Program-made: the position numbers and the translations under genes
Shown: one piece after another, positions 53,153 through 62,904 of the stretch
Numbering within the stretch: the stretch's first letter is position 1
How the letters are laid out: each line of letters opens with the position of its first letter
DNA from: Streptomyces sp. NBC_01754
Lineage (GTDB): Bacteria > Actinomycetota > Actinomycetes > Streptomycetales > Streptomycetaceae
Direction: 5' to 3'
Length of the DNA stretch: 64,000 nucleotides
Assembly (NCBI RefSeq): GCF_035918015.1
Contig: NZ_CP109132.1
Location: 5,270,001 to 5,334,000, forward strand
The notes under the pieces: model-generated
What the model saw: only the letters and a program-made list of their open reading frames with translations
Databases searched by the model: none
What the model was told of the DNA's origin: nothing

Positions 53153-54580
53153 TCAGGCGCGCTCGCCGCTCAGGTGGTGCACCCGGACCATGTTGGTGGT
53201 GCCGGGGACGCCGGGGGGCGAGCCGGCCGTGATGACCATCGTGTCGCCGTCGCTGTAGCGGTTCAGCTTGAGCAGCTCGGCGTCCACCAGGTCGACCATC
53301 GCGTCCGTGTTGTCCACGTGCGGTACGACGTAGGACTCCACGCCCCAGCTCAGCGCCAGCTGGTTGCGGGTGGACTCCTCGGTGGTGAAGGCCAGGATCG
53401 GCTGCGCCGCGCGGTAGCGGGACAGCCGGCGGGCGGTGTCGCCGGACTTGGTGAAGGCGACCAGCGCCTTGCCGTCCAGGAAGTCGGCGATCTCGGCGGC
53501 CGCACGGGCCACCGAACCGCCCTGGGTGCGCGGCTTCTTGCCCGGCACCAGCGGCTGGAGGCCCTTGGACAGCAGCTCCTCCTCGGCGGCGACGACGATC
53601 TTCGCCATCGTCTTGACCGTCTCGACCGGATAAGCGCCCACGGAGGACTCCGCCGACAGCATGACCGCGTCCGCGCCGTCCAGGATCGCGTTGGCCACGT
53701 CGGAGGCCTCGGCGCGCGTCGGCCGTGAGTTGGTGATCATCGACTCCATCATCTGGGTCGCCACGATCACCGGCTTGGCGTTGCGGCGGCACAGCTCGAC
53801 GAGGCGCTTCTGCACCATCGGGACCCGCTCCAGCGGATACTCGACGGCGAGGTCGCCACGGGCCACCATGACACCGTCGAAGGCCGCGACGACGCCCTCC
53901 ATGTGCTCCACGGCCTGCGGCTTCTCGACCTTGGCGATGACGGGGACCCGGCGGCCCACCTCGTCCATCACCTTGTGCACGTCCTTGACGTCCTCCGCGT
54001 CCCGGACGAAGGACAGCGCGACGAGGTCGCAGCCCATCCGCAGCGCGAACCGCAGGTCCTCGACGTCCTTCTCGGACAGGGCCGGGACGTTGACCGCCGC
54101 GCCGGGCAGGTTGATGCCCTTGTGGTCGGAGATGACACCGCCCTCGATGACGATGCCGGTGACCCGGGGGCCCTCGACCGAGACGACCTTCAGTTCGACG
54201 TTGCCGTCGTTGATCAGGATCGGGTCGCCCTTGGTGACGTCACCGGGCAGGCCCTTGTAGGTCGTACCGCAGACCGACTTGTCGCCCGCGACGTCCTCGG
54301 TGGTGATGACGAACTCGTCACCGCGGACCAGTTCGACCGGTCCCTCCGCGAACTTGCCCAGGCGGATCTTCGGTCCCTGGAGGTCGGCGAGCACGCCGAC
54401 CGCGCGGCCGGTCTCGGCGGCGGCCTTGCGGACGCGGTCGTAACGGCCTTGGTGCTCCTCGTGTGTTCCGTGGCTGAAGTTGAAACGGGCCACGCTCATG
54501 CCGGCCTCGATCAGAGCGACGAGCTGCTCATGGGAGTCGACGGCGGGACCGAGGGTGCAGACGATTTTGGAACGGCGCAT
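53153..54580 (-). CDS. pyk: pyruvate kinase
   Basis: A 475-residue glycolytic enzyme converting phosphoenolpyruvate and ADP to pyruvate and ATP. The opening MRRSKIVCTLGP, the substrate motif FNFSHGTHEEH, the Mg-binding and signature region VPVIAKVEKPQAVEHMEGV...MVARGDLAVEYP and MMESMITNSRPTRAEASDVANAI are all typical; the C-terminal allosteric domain follows. ATG 54580 has TAGGAT seven bases upstream and little ribosome binding signal, so leaderless translation is likely. A GGAATATTCC palindrome lies at 54611-54620 in the promoter. It is followed upstream by ackA-pta. Confidence 0.97.
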   Translation of the reverse strand: MRRSKIVCTLGPAVDSHEQLVALIEAGMSVARFNFSHGTHEEHQGRYDRVRKAAAETGRAVGVLADLQGPKIRLGKFAEGPVELVRGDEFVITTEDVAGDKSVCGTTYKGLPGDVTKGDPILINDGNVELKVVSVEGPRVTGIVIEGGVISDHKGINLPGAAVNVPALSEKDVEDLRFALRMGCDLVALSFVRDAEDVKDVHKVMDEVGRRVPVIAKVEKPQAVEHMEGVVAAFDGVMVARGDLAVEYPLERVPMVQKRLVELCRRNAKPVIVATQMMESMITNSRPTRAEASDVANAILDGADAVMLSAESSVGAYPVETVKTMAKIVVAAEEELLSKGLQPLVPGKKPRTQGGSVARAAAEIADFLDGKALVAFTKSGDTARRLSRYRAAQPILAFTTEESTRNQLALSWGVESYVVPHVDNTDAMVDLVDAELLKLNRYSDGDTMVITAGSPPGVPGTTNMVRVHHLSGERA

Positions 54581-54677
54581 GAGGCGGATCCTATCGGTTT
54601 GTTTCGCTGCGGAATATTCCGTCTGGTGGAAGGTACAAAGGGGCGCCCGCCCGCTCAGTTGTCGGCCCGGCGCCCGC

Positions 54678-55916
54678 TCAGTCGCGGGCCAGTGCGAAGG
54701 TCTGGCGGGCGATCTCCAGCTCCTCGTCCGTCGGCACCACGGCCACCGCGACCCGTGCGCCGGCGGGCGAGACGAGCCGCGGTTCACCGGACCGTACGGC
54801 ATTGCGCTCCGGGTCCACGGCCAGGCCGAATCCCTCCAGCCCCGCGATCGCAGCCTCTCGTACGGGAGCCGAGTTCTCACCGACCCCCGCCGTGAACACC
54901 ACCGCGTCCACCCGGCCGAGCACCGCCGCGTAGGCGCCGATGTACTTCTTCAGCCGGTGGACGTAGATGTCGAACGCGAGCGAGGCCCGCTCGTCGCCCG
55001 CGTCCACCCGGCGCCTGATCTCCCGCATGTCGTTGTCCCCGCACAGGCCGACCAGCCCGCTCCTCTGGTTCAGCAGGGTGTCGATCTCGTCCGCGGACAT
55101 CCCCGCCACCCGCTTGAGGTGGAAGGTGACGGCCGGGTCGATGTCACCCGAGCGCGTCCCCATCACCAGCCCCTCCAGGGGGGTCAGCCCCATGGAGGTG
55201 TCCACGCACCTCCCGCCGGCCACCGCGGAGGCCGAGGCGCCGTTGCCCAGGTGCAGCACGATCAGGTTGAGGTCCTCGACGGGCCGGCCCAGCAGCTCGG
55301 CCGCCCGCCGGGAGACGTACGCGTGCGAGGTGCCGTGGAAGCCGTAGCGGCGGATGCGGTGGGCGTCCGCGGTCTCCACGTCGATCGCGTACCGCGCGGC
55401 GTGCTCCGGCATCGACCGGTGGAAGGCCGTGTCGAAGACCGCGACCTGCGGCAGGTCCGGGCGCAACGCCCGGGCCGTACGGATCCCCGTGATGTTCGCC
55501 GGGTTGTGCAGCGGGGCCACCGGGACCAGGCGTTCGATCTCCCTCAGCACGTCGTCGGTGACCACGGTGGGCTCGGTGAACCTCAGCCCGCCGTGCACCA
55601 CCCGGTGCCCGATCGCCACCAGCGCGGGGGAGTCCAGCCCGATCCCGTCGGCCGCCAGTTCGCCGGCCGCGGCCTCGAGCGCCTGCGCGTGGTCGTCGAT
55701 CCGGCCGGTGCGCTCGCGGGTCTCCCCGCCCTGCGGGGTGTGCACCAGCCGGGAGGAGGCCTCCCCGATCCGCTCGACGAGACCGGTCGCCAGCCGGGAC
55801 CGGTCCCGCATGTCCAGTAGCTGGTACTTCACCGACGAGGAGCCCGAATTGAGGACGAGCACCCGGCCGGCGTCCTGCCCGGTGGCTGTGTGGTGGATGG
55901 GGGACAACTCTTTCAC
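54678..55916 (-). CDS. ackA: acetate kinase
   Basis: A 412-residue enzyme making ATP and acetate from acetyl phosphate. The VLVLNSGSSSVKYQLL phosphate-binding start (about residues 17-32), the RYGFHGTSHAYVS motif, LHLGNGASASAV and VFTAGVGENS are all present. The GTG start at 55916 overlaps the pta stop by 4 bases (GTGA), giving tight coupling of the pathway pair. An N-terminal extension of about 15 residues precedes homology. Confidence 0.96.
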   Translation of the reverse strand: MKELSPIHHTATGQDAGRVLVLNSGSSSVKYQLLDMRDRSRLATGLVERIGEASSRLVHTPQGGETRERTGRIDDHAQALEAAAGELAADGIGLDSPALVAIGHRVVHGGLRFTEPTVVTDDVLREIERLVPVAPLHNPANITGIRTARALRPDLPQVAVFDTAFHRSMPEHAARYAIDVETADAHRIRRYGFHGTSHAYVSRRAAELLGRPVEDLNLIVLHLGNGASASAVAGGRCVDTSMGLTPLEGLVMGTRSGDIDPAVTFHLKRVAGMSADEIDTLLNQRSGLVGLCGDNDMREIRRRVDAGDERASLAFDIYVHRLKKYIGAYAAVLGRVDAVVFTAGVGENSAPVREAAIAGLEGFGLAVDPERNAVRSGEPRLVSPAGARVAVAVVPTDEELEIARQTFALARD

Positions 55917-57985
55917 TCCTCGCCCTGCGCCTGGATGGCGGTGATGGCCACGGTGTTGACGATGTCCTGCACCAGGGCACCCCGCGACAGGTCGTTGACC
56001 GGTTTGCGCAGCCCTTGCAGGACCGGGCCGACCGCCACGGCCCCCGCCGACCGCTGGACGGCCTTGTAGGTGTTGTTGCCGGTGTTCAGGTCGGGGAAGA
56101 CCAGCACGGTCGCCCGGCCCGCCACCTGGGACGCCGGCAGCTTGGTGGCGGCGACGGACGGTTCGACCGCGGCGTCGTACTGGATGGGGCCCTCGATCAG
56201 CAGGTCCGGTCGCGACGCGCGTACCCGCTCCGTGGCCTCGCGCACCTTGTCGACGTCCGCGCCGCTGCCGGAGGTGCCCGTCGAGTACGACAGCATCGCG
56301 ATCCGGGGGTCCACGCCGAAGCGCCGCGCGGTGACCGCCGACTGCACCGCGATGTCCGCGAGCTGCTCCGCGTCCGGGTCCGGGTTGACCGCGCAGTCGC
56401 CGTACACCAGGACCTTGTCCGCGAGGCACATGAAGAACACCGAGGAGACGATCGAGGCGTCCGGCTTCGTCTTGATGATCTCGAACGCCGGCCGGATCGT
56501 CGCCGCCGTGGAGTGCGCCGAGCCGGAGACCATTCCGTCGGCCAGCCCCTCCTGGACCATGAGCGTGCCGAAGTAGTTGACGTCCGAGACCACGTCGTAC
56601 GCCAGTTCCACCGTCACCCCCCGGTGCGCGCGCAGCCCCGCGTACCGCTCGGCGAAGCCCTGGCGCAGCTCGGAGCTCCGAGGGTCGATCAGCCGGGTGT
56701 CCGCGAGGTCGATGCCGAGGTCGGCGGCCTTCTTGCGGATGACGTCCGGGTCGCCGAGGAGGGTCAGGTCGCAGACGTCTCGGCGCAGCAGCACGTCGGC
56801 GGCGCGCAGGACCCGTTCCTCGGTGCCCTCGGGCAGGACCACCCGGCGCCGGTCGGCGCGGGCCTGCTCCAGCAGCTCGTGCTCGAACATCATCGGAGTG
56901 ACCCGGCCGCTGCGGGCCACCGAGATCCGCTCCAGCAGGGCGGTGGTGTCCACATGGCGCTCGAAGAGGCCGAGTGCGGTCTCCGCCTTGCGGGGGGTGG
57001 CGGCGTTCAACTTCGCTTCCAGGGCGAAGAGTTCGCCCGCCGTGGGGAAGGACCCGCCGGCCACCGCGATCACCGGGGTGCCCGGTGCGAGGCGGGCGGC
57101 GAGCCGGAGTATCTCCTCGCCGGGGCGTTCGTCCAGCGTCAGCAGCACACCCGCGATGGGCGGGGTGCCCGCGCTGTGCGCGGCGAGGGAGCCGATGACC
57201 AGGTCCGCCCGGTCGCCGGGGGTGACGACCATGCAGCCCGGGGTCAGGGCCTTGAGGAGGTTCGGCAGCATGGCGCCGCCGAAGACGAAGTCCAGCGCGT
57301 CCCGGGCCAGCCCCGAGTCGTCTCCGAGCAGAACCGTTCCGCCCAGGGCCGTGGTGATCTGGGCGACGGTGGGCGCGGACAGCGCGGGTTCGTCCGGCAG
57401 CACCGAGCAGAGCACCGGGAGCTGCTCGGCCAGCCGCCCGGCGATCGCCGCGCGGTCCCCGGCCGCCACCCGGTTCACGATCACCGTCACGACGTCGCAG
57501 CCCAGGGAGGTGTACGCGCGGTAGGCGTTGCGGGCCTCGGAACGCACCGATCCGGCGTCCTGGCCCTGGCCGCCGACGACCGTGATCACCGAGGCGCCGA
57601 ACTCGTTGGCGAACCGGGCGTTGAGCGCGAGCTCGTCCGGGAGCTGGGTGGCCGCGAAGTCCGTACCGAGGACCAGCACCACCTCGTACTCGCGGGCCAC
57701 CTGGTGGAAGCGCTCGACGAGCCGGGAGACCAGCTCGTCCGTACCCCGCTCCGCCTGGATCGCGGAGGCCTCGTGGTAGTCCAGGCCGTACACGGTCTCC
57801 GGGCTCTGTGACAGCCGGTAACGGGCCCGCAGTAGTTCGAACAGCCGGTCGGGCCCGTCGTGGACCAGTGGACGGAAGACACCCACCCGGTCCACCTGAC
57901 GCGTCAGTAGCTCCATGACTCCCAGATCGACGACCTGACGGCCGTCTCCCCGGTCGATCCCGGTCACATACACGCTGCGCGCCAC
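55913..57985 (-). CDS. pta: phosphate acetyltransferase, long three-domain form
   Basis: A 690-residue enzyme converting acetyl-CoA and phosphate to acetyl phosphate. It has the long form: an N-terminal BioD-like P-loop-derived domain (about 1-220, VYVTGIDRGDGRQVVDLGVMELL), a DRTGG domain (about 225-335) and the C-terminal PTA_PTB catalytic domain (about 370-690, FEHELLEQARADRRRVVLPEGTEERVLRAADVL...FPDLNTGNNTYKAVQRS). The usual Gly-Lys-Thr of the N-terminal P-loop is not intact (GIDRGDGRQ), as in many Pta proteins. GTG 57985 has GGGAGGG upstream. Confidence 0.96.
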   Translation of the reverse strand: MARSVYVTGIDRGDGRQVVDLGVMELLTRQVDRVGVFRPLVHDGPDRLFELLRARYRLSQSPETVYGLDYHEASAIQAERGTDELVSRLVERFHQVAREYEVVLVLGTDFAATQLPDELALNARFANEFGASVITVVGGQGQDAGSVRSEARNAYRAYTSLGCDVVTVIVNRVAAGDRAAIAGRLAEQLPVLCSVLPDEPALSAPTVAQITTALGGTVLLGDDSGLARDALDFVFGGAMLPNLLKALTPGCMVVTPGDRADLVIGSLAAHSAGTPPIAGVLLTLDERPGEEILRLAARLAPGTPVIAVAGGSFPTAGELFALEAKLNAATPRKAETALGLFERHVDTTALLERISVARSGRVTPMMFEHELLEQARADRRRVVLPEGTEERVLRAADVLLRRDVCDLTLLGDPDVIRKKAADLGIDLADTRLIDPRSSELRQGFAERYAGLRAHRGVTVELAYDVVSDVNYFGTLMVQEGLADGMVSGSAHSTAATIRPAFEIIKTKPDASIVSSVFFMCLADKVLVYGDCAVNPDPDAEQLADIAVQSAVTARRFGVDPRIAMLSYSTGTSGSGADVDKVREATERVRASRPDLLIEGPIQYDAAVEPSVAATKLPASQVAGRATVLVFPDLNTGNNTYKAVQRSAGAVAVGPVLQGLRKPVNDLSRGALVQDIVNTVAITAIQAQGEE

Positions 57986-58420
57986 GCGTGCCCTCCCGTT
58001 CTGTTCGGCTGGTCCTGCCCCCTTGACGATACCTACGCGTGCAGGTATGCCGCCCGCCGGGACGACCCGGTCCGGGACGCCTCCGCGGGGGCACCGGACC
58101 CGTCCGCGGACCGGGTGCCCGGACACGGCGTGGGACAATCGTGGTGACTCACGGTACGGGGGGCTTTCGCGCGGCCTGCGCGAGGGACTGCCCGGCAAGC
58201 TCCGGTGGACCGGAGCGCGGGCGTCGTACGCGGGGTGTCGTACGGCCCGCCGGCCCCGCCATACTGGAGGCGTCCGGGTGTTCCGACAACGCGACGAGAG
58301 CGAGGGCCCCCGTGCCCGGCCGAGGCCGGGAACGCGGGGAAGGGACTGTCGTCGCCCGCCTGCCAGGGAGGGGCGGGACAGCCCGGAGGCACGGCACTAG
58401 CGAGCAGGAGACAGAGCACG
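57986..58420. promoter_or_regulatory. divergent region between pta-ackA and pfkA
   Basis: A 435-base gap without a supported gene. On the plus strand TTGACG (58023-58028) with TATGCC 17 bases on is promoter-like, and it overlaps the imperfect inverted repeat ATACCT/AGGTAT. CATACT near 58260 is a second possible -10 box for pfkA. I cannot assign the pta promoter with confidence. Confidence 0.4.
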
Positions 58421-59446
58421 ATGCGCATCGGAATTCTCACCGCAGGCGGGGACTGCCCCGGCCTGAACGCCGTGATCCGTTCGGTCGTCCACCGTGCCGT
58501 GGTGGGGCACGGTGACGAAGTCATCGGATTCGAGGACGGTTTCAAGGGCCTGCTCGACGGTCACTTCCGCCCCCTCGACCTCAACGCGGTCAGCGGCATC
58601 CTGGCCCGCGGCGGCACCATCCTCGGTTCCGCCCGGCTGGAGCGCGACCGGCTGCGCGAGGCGGCGGAGAACTGCGAGGAGCTGTCCCGCCGTTACGGCA
58701 TCGACGCCCTCATCCCGATCGGCGGCGAGGGCACGCTGACGGCGGCCCGGATGCTGTCGGACGCCGGGATGCCCGTCGTGGGCGTCCCGAAGACCATCGA
58801 CAACGACATCTCCGCCACCGACCGGACCTTCGGGTTCGACACCGCCGTGGGCGTCGCGACCGACGCCATAGACCGACTGAAGACCACCGCCGAATCGCAC
58901 CAGCGCGTCATGGTCGTCGAGGTCATGGGCCGTCACGCGGGCTGGATCGCGCTGGAGTCCGGCATGGCCGGCGGCGCGCACGGCATCTGCCTGCCGGAGC
59001 GGCCCTTCCAGGTCGACGACCTGGTCAAGATGGTCGAGGAACGCTTCGCCCGGGGCAAGAAGTTCGCGGTCATCTGCGTGGCCGAGGGCGCGCACCCGGC
59101 CGAGGGCTCCATGTCGTACGCCAAGGGCGAGATCGACCAGTACGGCCACGAGCGCTTCCAGGGCATCGGCAACCGCCTCGCCGCCGAGCTGGAGAACCGC
59201 CTCGGCAAGGAGGCCCGGCCGGTCATCCTCGGCCACGTGCAGCGTGGCGGCACCCCGACCGCCTACGACCGTGTGCTCGCGACCCGCTTCGGGTGGAACG
59301 CGGTGGAGGCCGTGCACCGGGGGGACTTCGGACGGATGACCGCGCTGCGCGGCACGGAGATCGAGATGGTCCCGCTGGCCGACGCCGTGACCCGGCTGAA
59401 GACGGTGCCCACCGACCGGATGTACGAGGCCGAGTCGGTCTTCTGA
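58421..59446 (+). CDS. pfkA: ATP-dependent 6-phosphofructokinase
   Basis: A 341-residue enzyme phosphorylating fructose 6-phosphate. The nucleotide motif GGDCPGLNAVIR is at residues 9-20. Gly104 (GGEGT) marks ATP use, while Lys124 (VPKTIDNDI) is the residue otherwise seen in PPi-dependent enzymes; this mixed G104/K124 pattern is characteristic of actinobacterial group III PFKs. Catalytic Asp is in TIDND. ATG 58421 has GGAG about 12 bases upstream. A hairpin at 59477-59511 lies after the stop. Confidence 0.96.
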   Translation: MRIGILTAGGDCPGLNAVIRSVVHRAVVGHGDEVIGFEDGFKGLLDGHFRPLDLNAVSGILARGGTILGSARLERDRLREAAENCEELSRRYGIDALIPIGGEGTLTAARMLSDAGMPVVGVPKTIDNDISATDRTFGFDTAVGVATDAIDRLKTTAESHQRVMVVEVMGRHAGWIALESGMAGGAHGICLPERPFQVDDLVKMVEERFARGKKFAVICVAEGAHPAEGSMSYAKGEIDQYGHERFQGIGNRLAAELENRLGKEARPVILGHVQRGGTPTAYDRVLATRFGWNAVEAVHRGDFGRMTALRGTEIEMVPLADAVTRLKTVPTDRMYEAESVF

Positions 59447-59476
59447 CCGCCCGGCACACCCCCGCCCGGCCCGGCA

Positions 59477-59511
59477 CACCCCGCCGCCGGCCCGCGTCCG
59501 CCGGCGGGGTG
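59477..59511. terminator. hairpin between pfkA and HTH gene
   Basis: A 10-base perfect stem (59477-59486 with 59502-59511) has a 15-base loop that can pair further, and lies between convergent genes. Confidence 0.6.
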
Positions 59512-59631
59512 CCGCCCTGGAGCCCTGCCACTGTGCGCGCCCCGGCCGCCCCTCCCGGACGGCCCGGGGCCGCTCGCGTCATCCGGTCCGCGTCCCCGCG
59601 CGGCAGCCCCGCCGGCCGTGCGCGGCCCGGG

Positions 59632-60315
59632 TCAGACCCCCGCCGTCCGCCAGAACTGCTCGACCACCCGGTCCAGGAACTCCTGCCCCGGCTCACCGGC
59701 CTCGCCGGCCCCGCCCCGGCCGGTGCTGCTCCAGCTCAGCGTCGACACCATCATCGACTGGTAGTCGGCGTGCAGCTGGGCCAGCACGTTCTCGACCAGC
59801 ACCCGGTCCAGCGGTACCAGCTTGGCCACCGGCTTGACGTACGCCTGCCAGCGCGTGGTGACCGCCCGGTTCAGCAGCTCCGCCAGCTCCTCGTTGCGGC
59901 CGGTCGCCGTGAGGAACTGCGCGGCCGACATGTCCAGCGCCTTGCGGAGTGCCGCCGCCTGCCGGTCGTTGCCGCGCCAGCGGCCCGACTCCTCGATCCG
60001 CAGATACGCGGCGGGCGCCATCCCCAGCGTCCGAGCCAGGTCCTCCAGGCTCACGCCCTGGGCGAGCCGGTGCTCGCGCAAGGTGCTCGCGGCGGACAGC
60101 AGGTCCCCCGGCCCGCACCACAACACGCCTGCGAGCGCCTTCAGCTCGCGCTCGTCCGGCAGGGCCACACCACGCTCCCAGGCGAGCACGGTCTCGGCGG
60201 TGACGCGTAGCCCGTACTGGGCGCCGAGCCCGTACGCAACATGTCCGGGAGCCATTCCCAGCGCCTCACGCAAACGGCGCGCGGCGGGGGCGTTGAAGGG
60301 CGGAGTCTGAGGCAC
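59632..60315 (-). CDS. helix-turn-helix DNA-binding protein
   Basis: A 227-residue protein with two XRE-type helix-turn-helix regions: about residues 8-60 (RRLREALGMAPGHVAYGLGAQYGLRVTAETVLAWERGVALP) and about 72-120 (LREHRLAQGVSLEDLARTLGMAPAAYLRIEESGRWRGN). A helical C-terminal part follows. GTG 60315 has TACGGT six bases upstream and no ribosome binding site, so it is probably leaderless. It lies downstream of pfkA in convergent orientation. Target unknown. Confidence 0.82.
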   Translation of the reverse strand: MPQTPPFNAPAARRLREALGMAPGHVAYGLGAQYGLRVTAETVLAWERGVALPDERELKALAGVLWCGPGDLLSAASTLREHRLAQGVSLEDLARTLGMAPAAYLRIEESGRWRGNDRQAAALRKALDMSAAQFLTATGRNEELAELLNRAVTTRWQAYVKPVAKLVPLDRVLVENVLAQLHADYQSMMVSTLSWSSTGRGGAGEAGEPGQEFLDRVVEQFWRTAGV

Positions 60316-60420
60316 GGTCCCACCGTAGGATGAACAGAACGCCCTGGCTACAGCCTGTGCGCCCCCATTCACCCTTCGTACGATCCTCCGAGGGGCGGCC
60401 CCCTTCGGCGTCCGGCGACA

Positions 60421-61095
60421 TCAACGAGTTTCAGCCACCCACCGATAATGGAGCTCCGGCCGGCCGACCTGACCGTAACTGGGACGCCGCACCGCGCGGC
60501 CCACCGTCACGAGATGCTCCAGATACCGGCGCGCGGTGATCCGTGACATCCCCAGCTCCTCACCGGCGGCCGCCGCCGTCACGCCCTCGGAGGAGGCCCG
60601 CAGGACCTGGGTGACCGCCTGTAGCGTCGGCCCGCTCAGACCCTTCGGCAGCGTGGCCGGCTCCGCGATCCGCAGGGCGCCCAGCGCCCGGTCCACCTCC
60701 TCCTGACCGCTCGCCTCACCGGCTGCGGCCCGGAACTCCGCGTAGCGCACCAGCCGGTCCCGCAGCGTGGGATAGGTGAACGGCTTCAGCACGTACTGCA
60801 CGACCCCCAGCGACACGCCCTCGCGCACCACCGCCAGATCACGGGCCGACGTCACCGCGATGACGTCCGCGCCGTGACCGGCGGCCCGTAGTGAGCGCAG
60901 CAGGTGCAGACCGTGCCCGTCGGGCAGGTACAGGTCGAGCAGCAGCAGATCCACCGGCGTACGGTCCAGCGCCCGTACCGCCTCCGCCCGGGTGTGGGCG
61001 ACCGCCGTCACCTCGAAGCCCTGGACCCGGCCGACGTACATCTGGTGGGCGGCGGCCGCCACCGGGTCGTCCTCCACGACCAGCACCCGGATCAC
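60421..61095 (-). CDS. CitB/DcuR-type response regulator
   Basis: A 224-residue regulator: receiver domain with Asp54 (LLLLDLYLPDGHG), then a C-terminal HTH (about 160-215, GVTAAAAGEELGMSRITARRYLEHLVTVG) of the type found in citrate and C4-dicarboxylate regulators. GTG 61095 overlaps the kinase stop by 4 bases. It probably activates the divergent dicarboxylate transporter gene. Confidence 0.93.
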   Translation of the reverse strand: MIRVLVVEDDPVAAAAHQMYVGRVQGFEVTAVAHTRAEAVRALDRTPVDLLLLDLYLPDGHGLHLLRSLRAAGHGADVIAVTSARDLAVVREGVSLGVVQYVLKPFTYPTLRDRLVRYAEFRAAAGEASGQEEVDRALGALRIAEPATLPKGLSGPTLQAVTQVLRASSEGVTAAAAGEELGMSRITARRYLEHLVTVGRAVRRPSYGQVGRPELHYRWVAETR

Positions 61096-62744
61096 GCCGT
61101 CACCTCCCGGTCGGGCCGGCCCGCCCGGGGCAGCCGTACCGTGAACCGCGCTCCGCCGTGCGCGGACCGGTCGAGCGTGACCGTCCCCCCGTTGCGGTGC
61201 GCCGCCTGCCGTACGAGCGCCAGCCCGAGCCCGCGCCCCGTACCGCGCGTCGTCCAGCCGCGCCGGAACACCTCGCCCGCGTCGTCCGGGGCGACCCCGG
61301 CCCCGGTGTCCGCGACCCGCAGCAGCAGATCACCGCCGTCCGTGCGCGCCGTCACCGTGACCAGGGCGCGGGCCGCCGTCCGCTGTCCGGGCACGACCGC
61401 TCCGCCGCCGCCCGCCGTCGCCTCCGAGGCGGCGTCCACCGCGTTGTCGACGAGATTGCCCAGGATGGTCACCAGATCGCGCGGCGCCAGGGACGGCGGC
61501 AGCGCCCCGTCGTCGATCAGGCTGTCCTCGGCCAGCACCAGCTCCACCCCGCGCTCGTGCGCCTGGGCCGCCTTGCCGAGCAGCAGCGCCGCCAGCACCG
61601 GCTCACCGACCGCGCCGACGACCCGGTCGGTGAGCACCTGCGCCAGCTCCAGCTCCGCCGTCGCGAACTCCACGGCCTCCTCCACCCGGCCCAGCTCGAT
61701 CAGCGAGACCACCGTGTGCAGCCGGTTCGCCGCCTCGTGCGCCTGCGAACGCAGCGCCTGCGAGAAGCCCCGCTCCGAGTCCAGCTCGCCGGAGAGCGCC
61801 TGCAACTCGGTGTGGTCCCGCAGGGTCACCACCGTGCCGCGCCGCTCCCCGCCGACCACCGGGCTGGTGTTCACCACGATCACCCGGTCCGCCGTCAGAT
61901 GGACCTCGTCCACCCGGGGTTCGGACGCCAGCAGCGCCCCGGTCAGCGCGGCCGGCAGCTCCAGCTCGTCCACCCGGAGCCCCACCGCACGCGGCGACAG
62001 CCCCAGCAGTTCCCGTCCCGCGTCGTTGACCAGCGCGATCCGCCGCCGGCCGTCCAGCATCAGCAGCCCCTCCCGCACCGCGTGCAGGGTGGCCTCGTGG
62101 TAGTCGTGCATCCGGCTCAGCTCCCGGGCGTTCATCCCGTGTGTGTGCCGGCGCAGCCTGGCGTTGATCACATACGTACCGAGCGCGCCCACTGCCAGGG
62201 CCGCGCCCGCCGCCAGGCCCAGGGCACCGAGCTGCTCCCGCACCTGCGTGGACACCCGCTCCACGGTGATGCCCGCGCTCACCAGGCCGACCACCCTCTC
62301 CCCGTCACGGACCGGTGTGACCACCCGTATCGAGGGCCCCAGCGTGCCGGTGTACGTCTCCTCGAACGTCTCGCCGAGCAGCGCCCGGTCGGTGTGCCCG
62401 ATGAAGGACCGGCCGATCTCGGCGGGGTTCGGGTGGGTCCAGCGCACCCCGTCCGGGGCCATGATCGTGACGAAGGCGATCCCGGTCTCGGCGCGCACCC
62501 GCTCCGCGTACGGCTGGAGTACGGCGGACGGGTCCGGGGTACGGATGGCCTCCCGCACCGACGGGGATTCGGCCATCGCGAGTGCGGCGGCCCGTACCTG
62601 CCGTGCCGCGGTCTGTTCGGCCTGCGCCCTGCCCGACACATAGGCGAAGACGGCGCACCCGGCCACCACCGCGGCCACCAGCAGGGCCTGCATCACGAAG
62701 AGCTGGCCCGCCAGACTGCGGGGGAGGACACGGGGCGGACGCAT
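61092..62744 (-). CDS. CitA/DcuS-type sensor histidine kinase
   Basis: A 550-residue kinase: membrane segment at about residues 15-38, an extracytoplasmic PDC/sCache-type sensor (about 40-175, with PYAERVRAETGIAFVTIMAPDGVRWTHPNPAEIG), a second membrane segment (about 180-200), a PAS domain (about 220-320), a SPOB-like dimerisation helix (LRSQAHEAANRLHTVVSLIELG) and HATPase (NLVDNAVDAASE, GRGLGLALVRQ). This is the layout of C4-dicarboxylate or citrate sensors. ATG 62744. It is divergent from the symporter gene it probably controls. Confidence 0.93.
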   Translation of the reverse strand: MRPPRVLPRSLAGQLFVMQALLVAAVVAGCAVFAYVSGRAQAEQTAARQVRAAALAMAESPSVREAIRTPDPSAVLQPYAERVRAETGIAFVTIMAPDGVRWTHPNPAEIGRSFIGHTDRALLGETFEETYTGTLGPSIRVVTPVRDGERVVGLVSAGITVERVSTQVREQLGALGLAAGAALAVGALGTYVINARLRRHTHGMNARELSRMHDYHEATLHAVREGLLMLDGRRRIALVNDAGRELLGLSPRAVGLRVDELELPAALTGALLASEPRVDEVHLTADRVIVVNTSPVVGGERRGTVVTLRDHTELQALSGELDSERGFSQALRSQAHEAANRLHTVVSLIELGRVEEAVEFATAELELAQVLTDRVVGAVGEPVLAALLLGKAAQAHERGVELVLAEDSLIDDGALPPSLAPRDLVTILGNLVDNAVDAASEATAGGGGAVVPGQRTAARALVTVTARTDGGDLLLRVADTGAGVAPDDAGEVFRRGWTTRGTGRGLGLALVRQAAHRNGGTVTLDRSAHGGARFTVRLPRAGRPDREVTA

Positions 62745-62904
62745 GGCCCCAGTCTGCCTGGCGGGCGACCCCGGCCCCAAGGTGGCTCGAATGCGTCTGT
62801 GAACGATATGAACGCAAGGGTGACGGCCGTCACGTCCGAGGTGAATAGTCGCCGGGACCCCCAGGGACGGGGGAGCGACCCGCAGACCGCCGAGGAGGGC
62901 CCCC

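Noticed and set aside
56015..57811. Plus-strand 598-codon frame opposite pta
   Set aside because: Antisense shadow of a well-conserved Pta protein; no ribosome binding site or domain.
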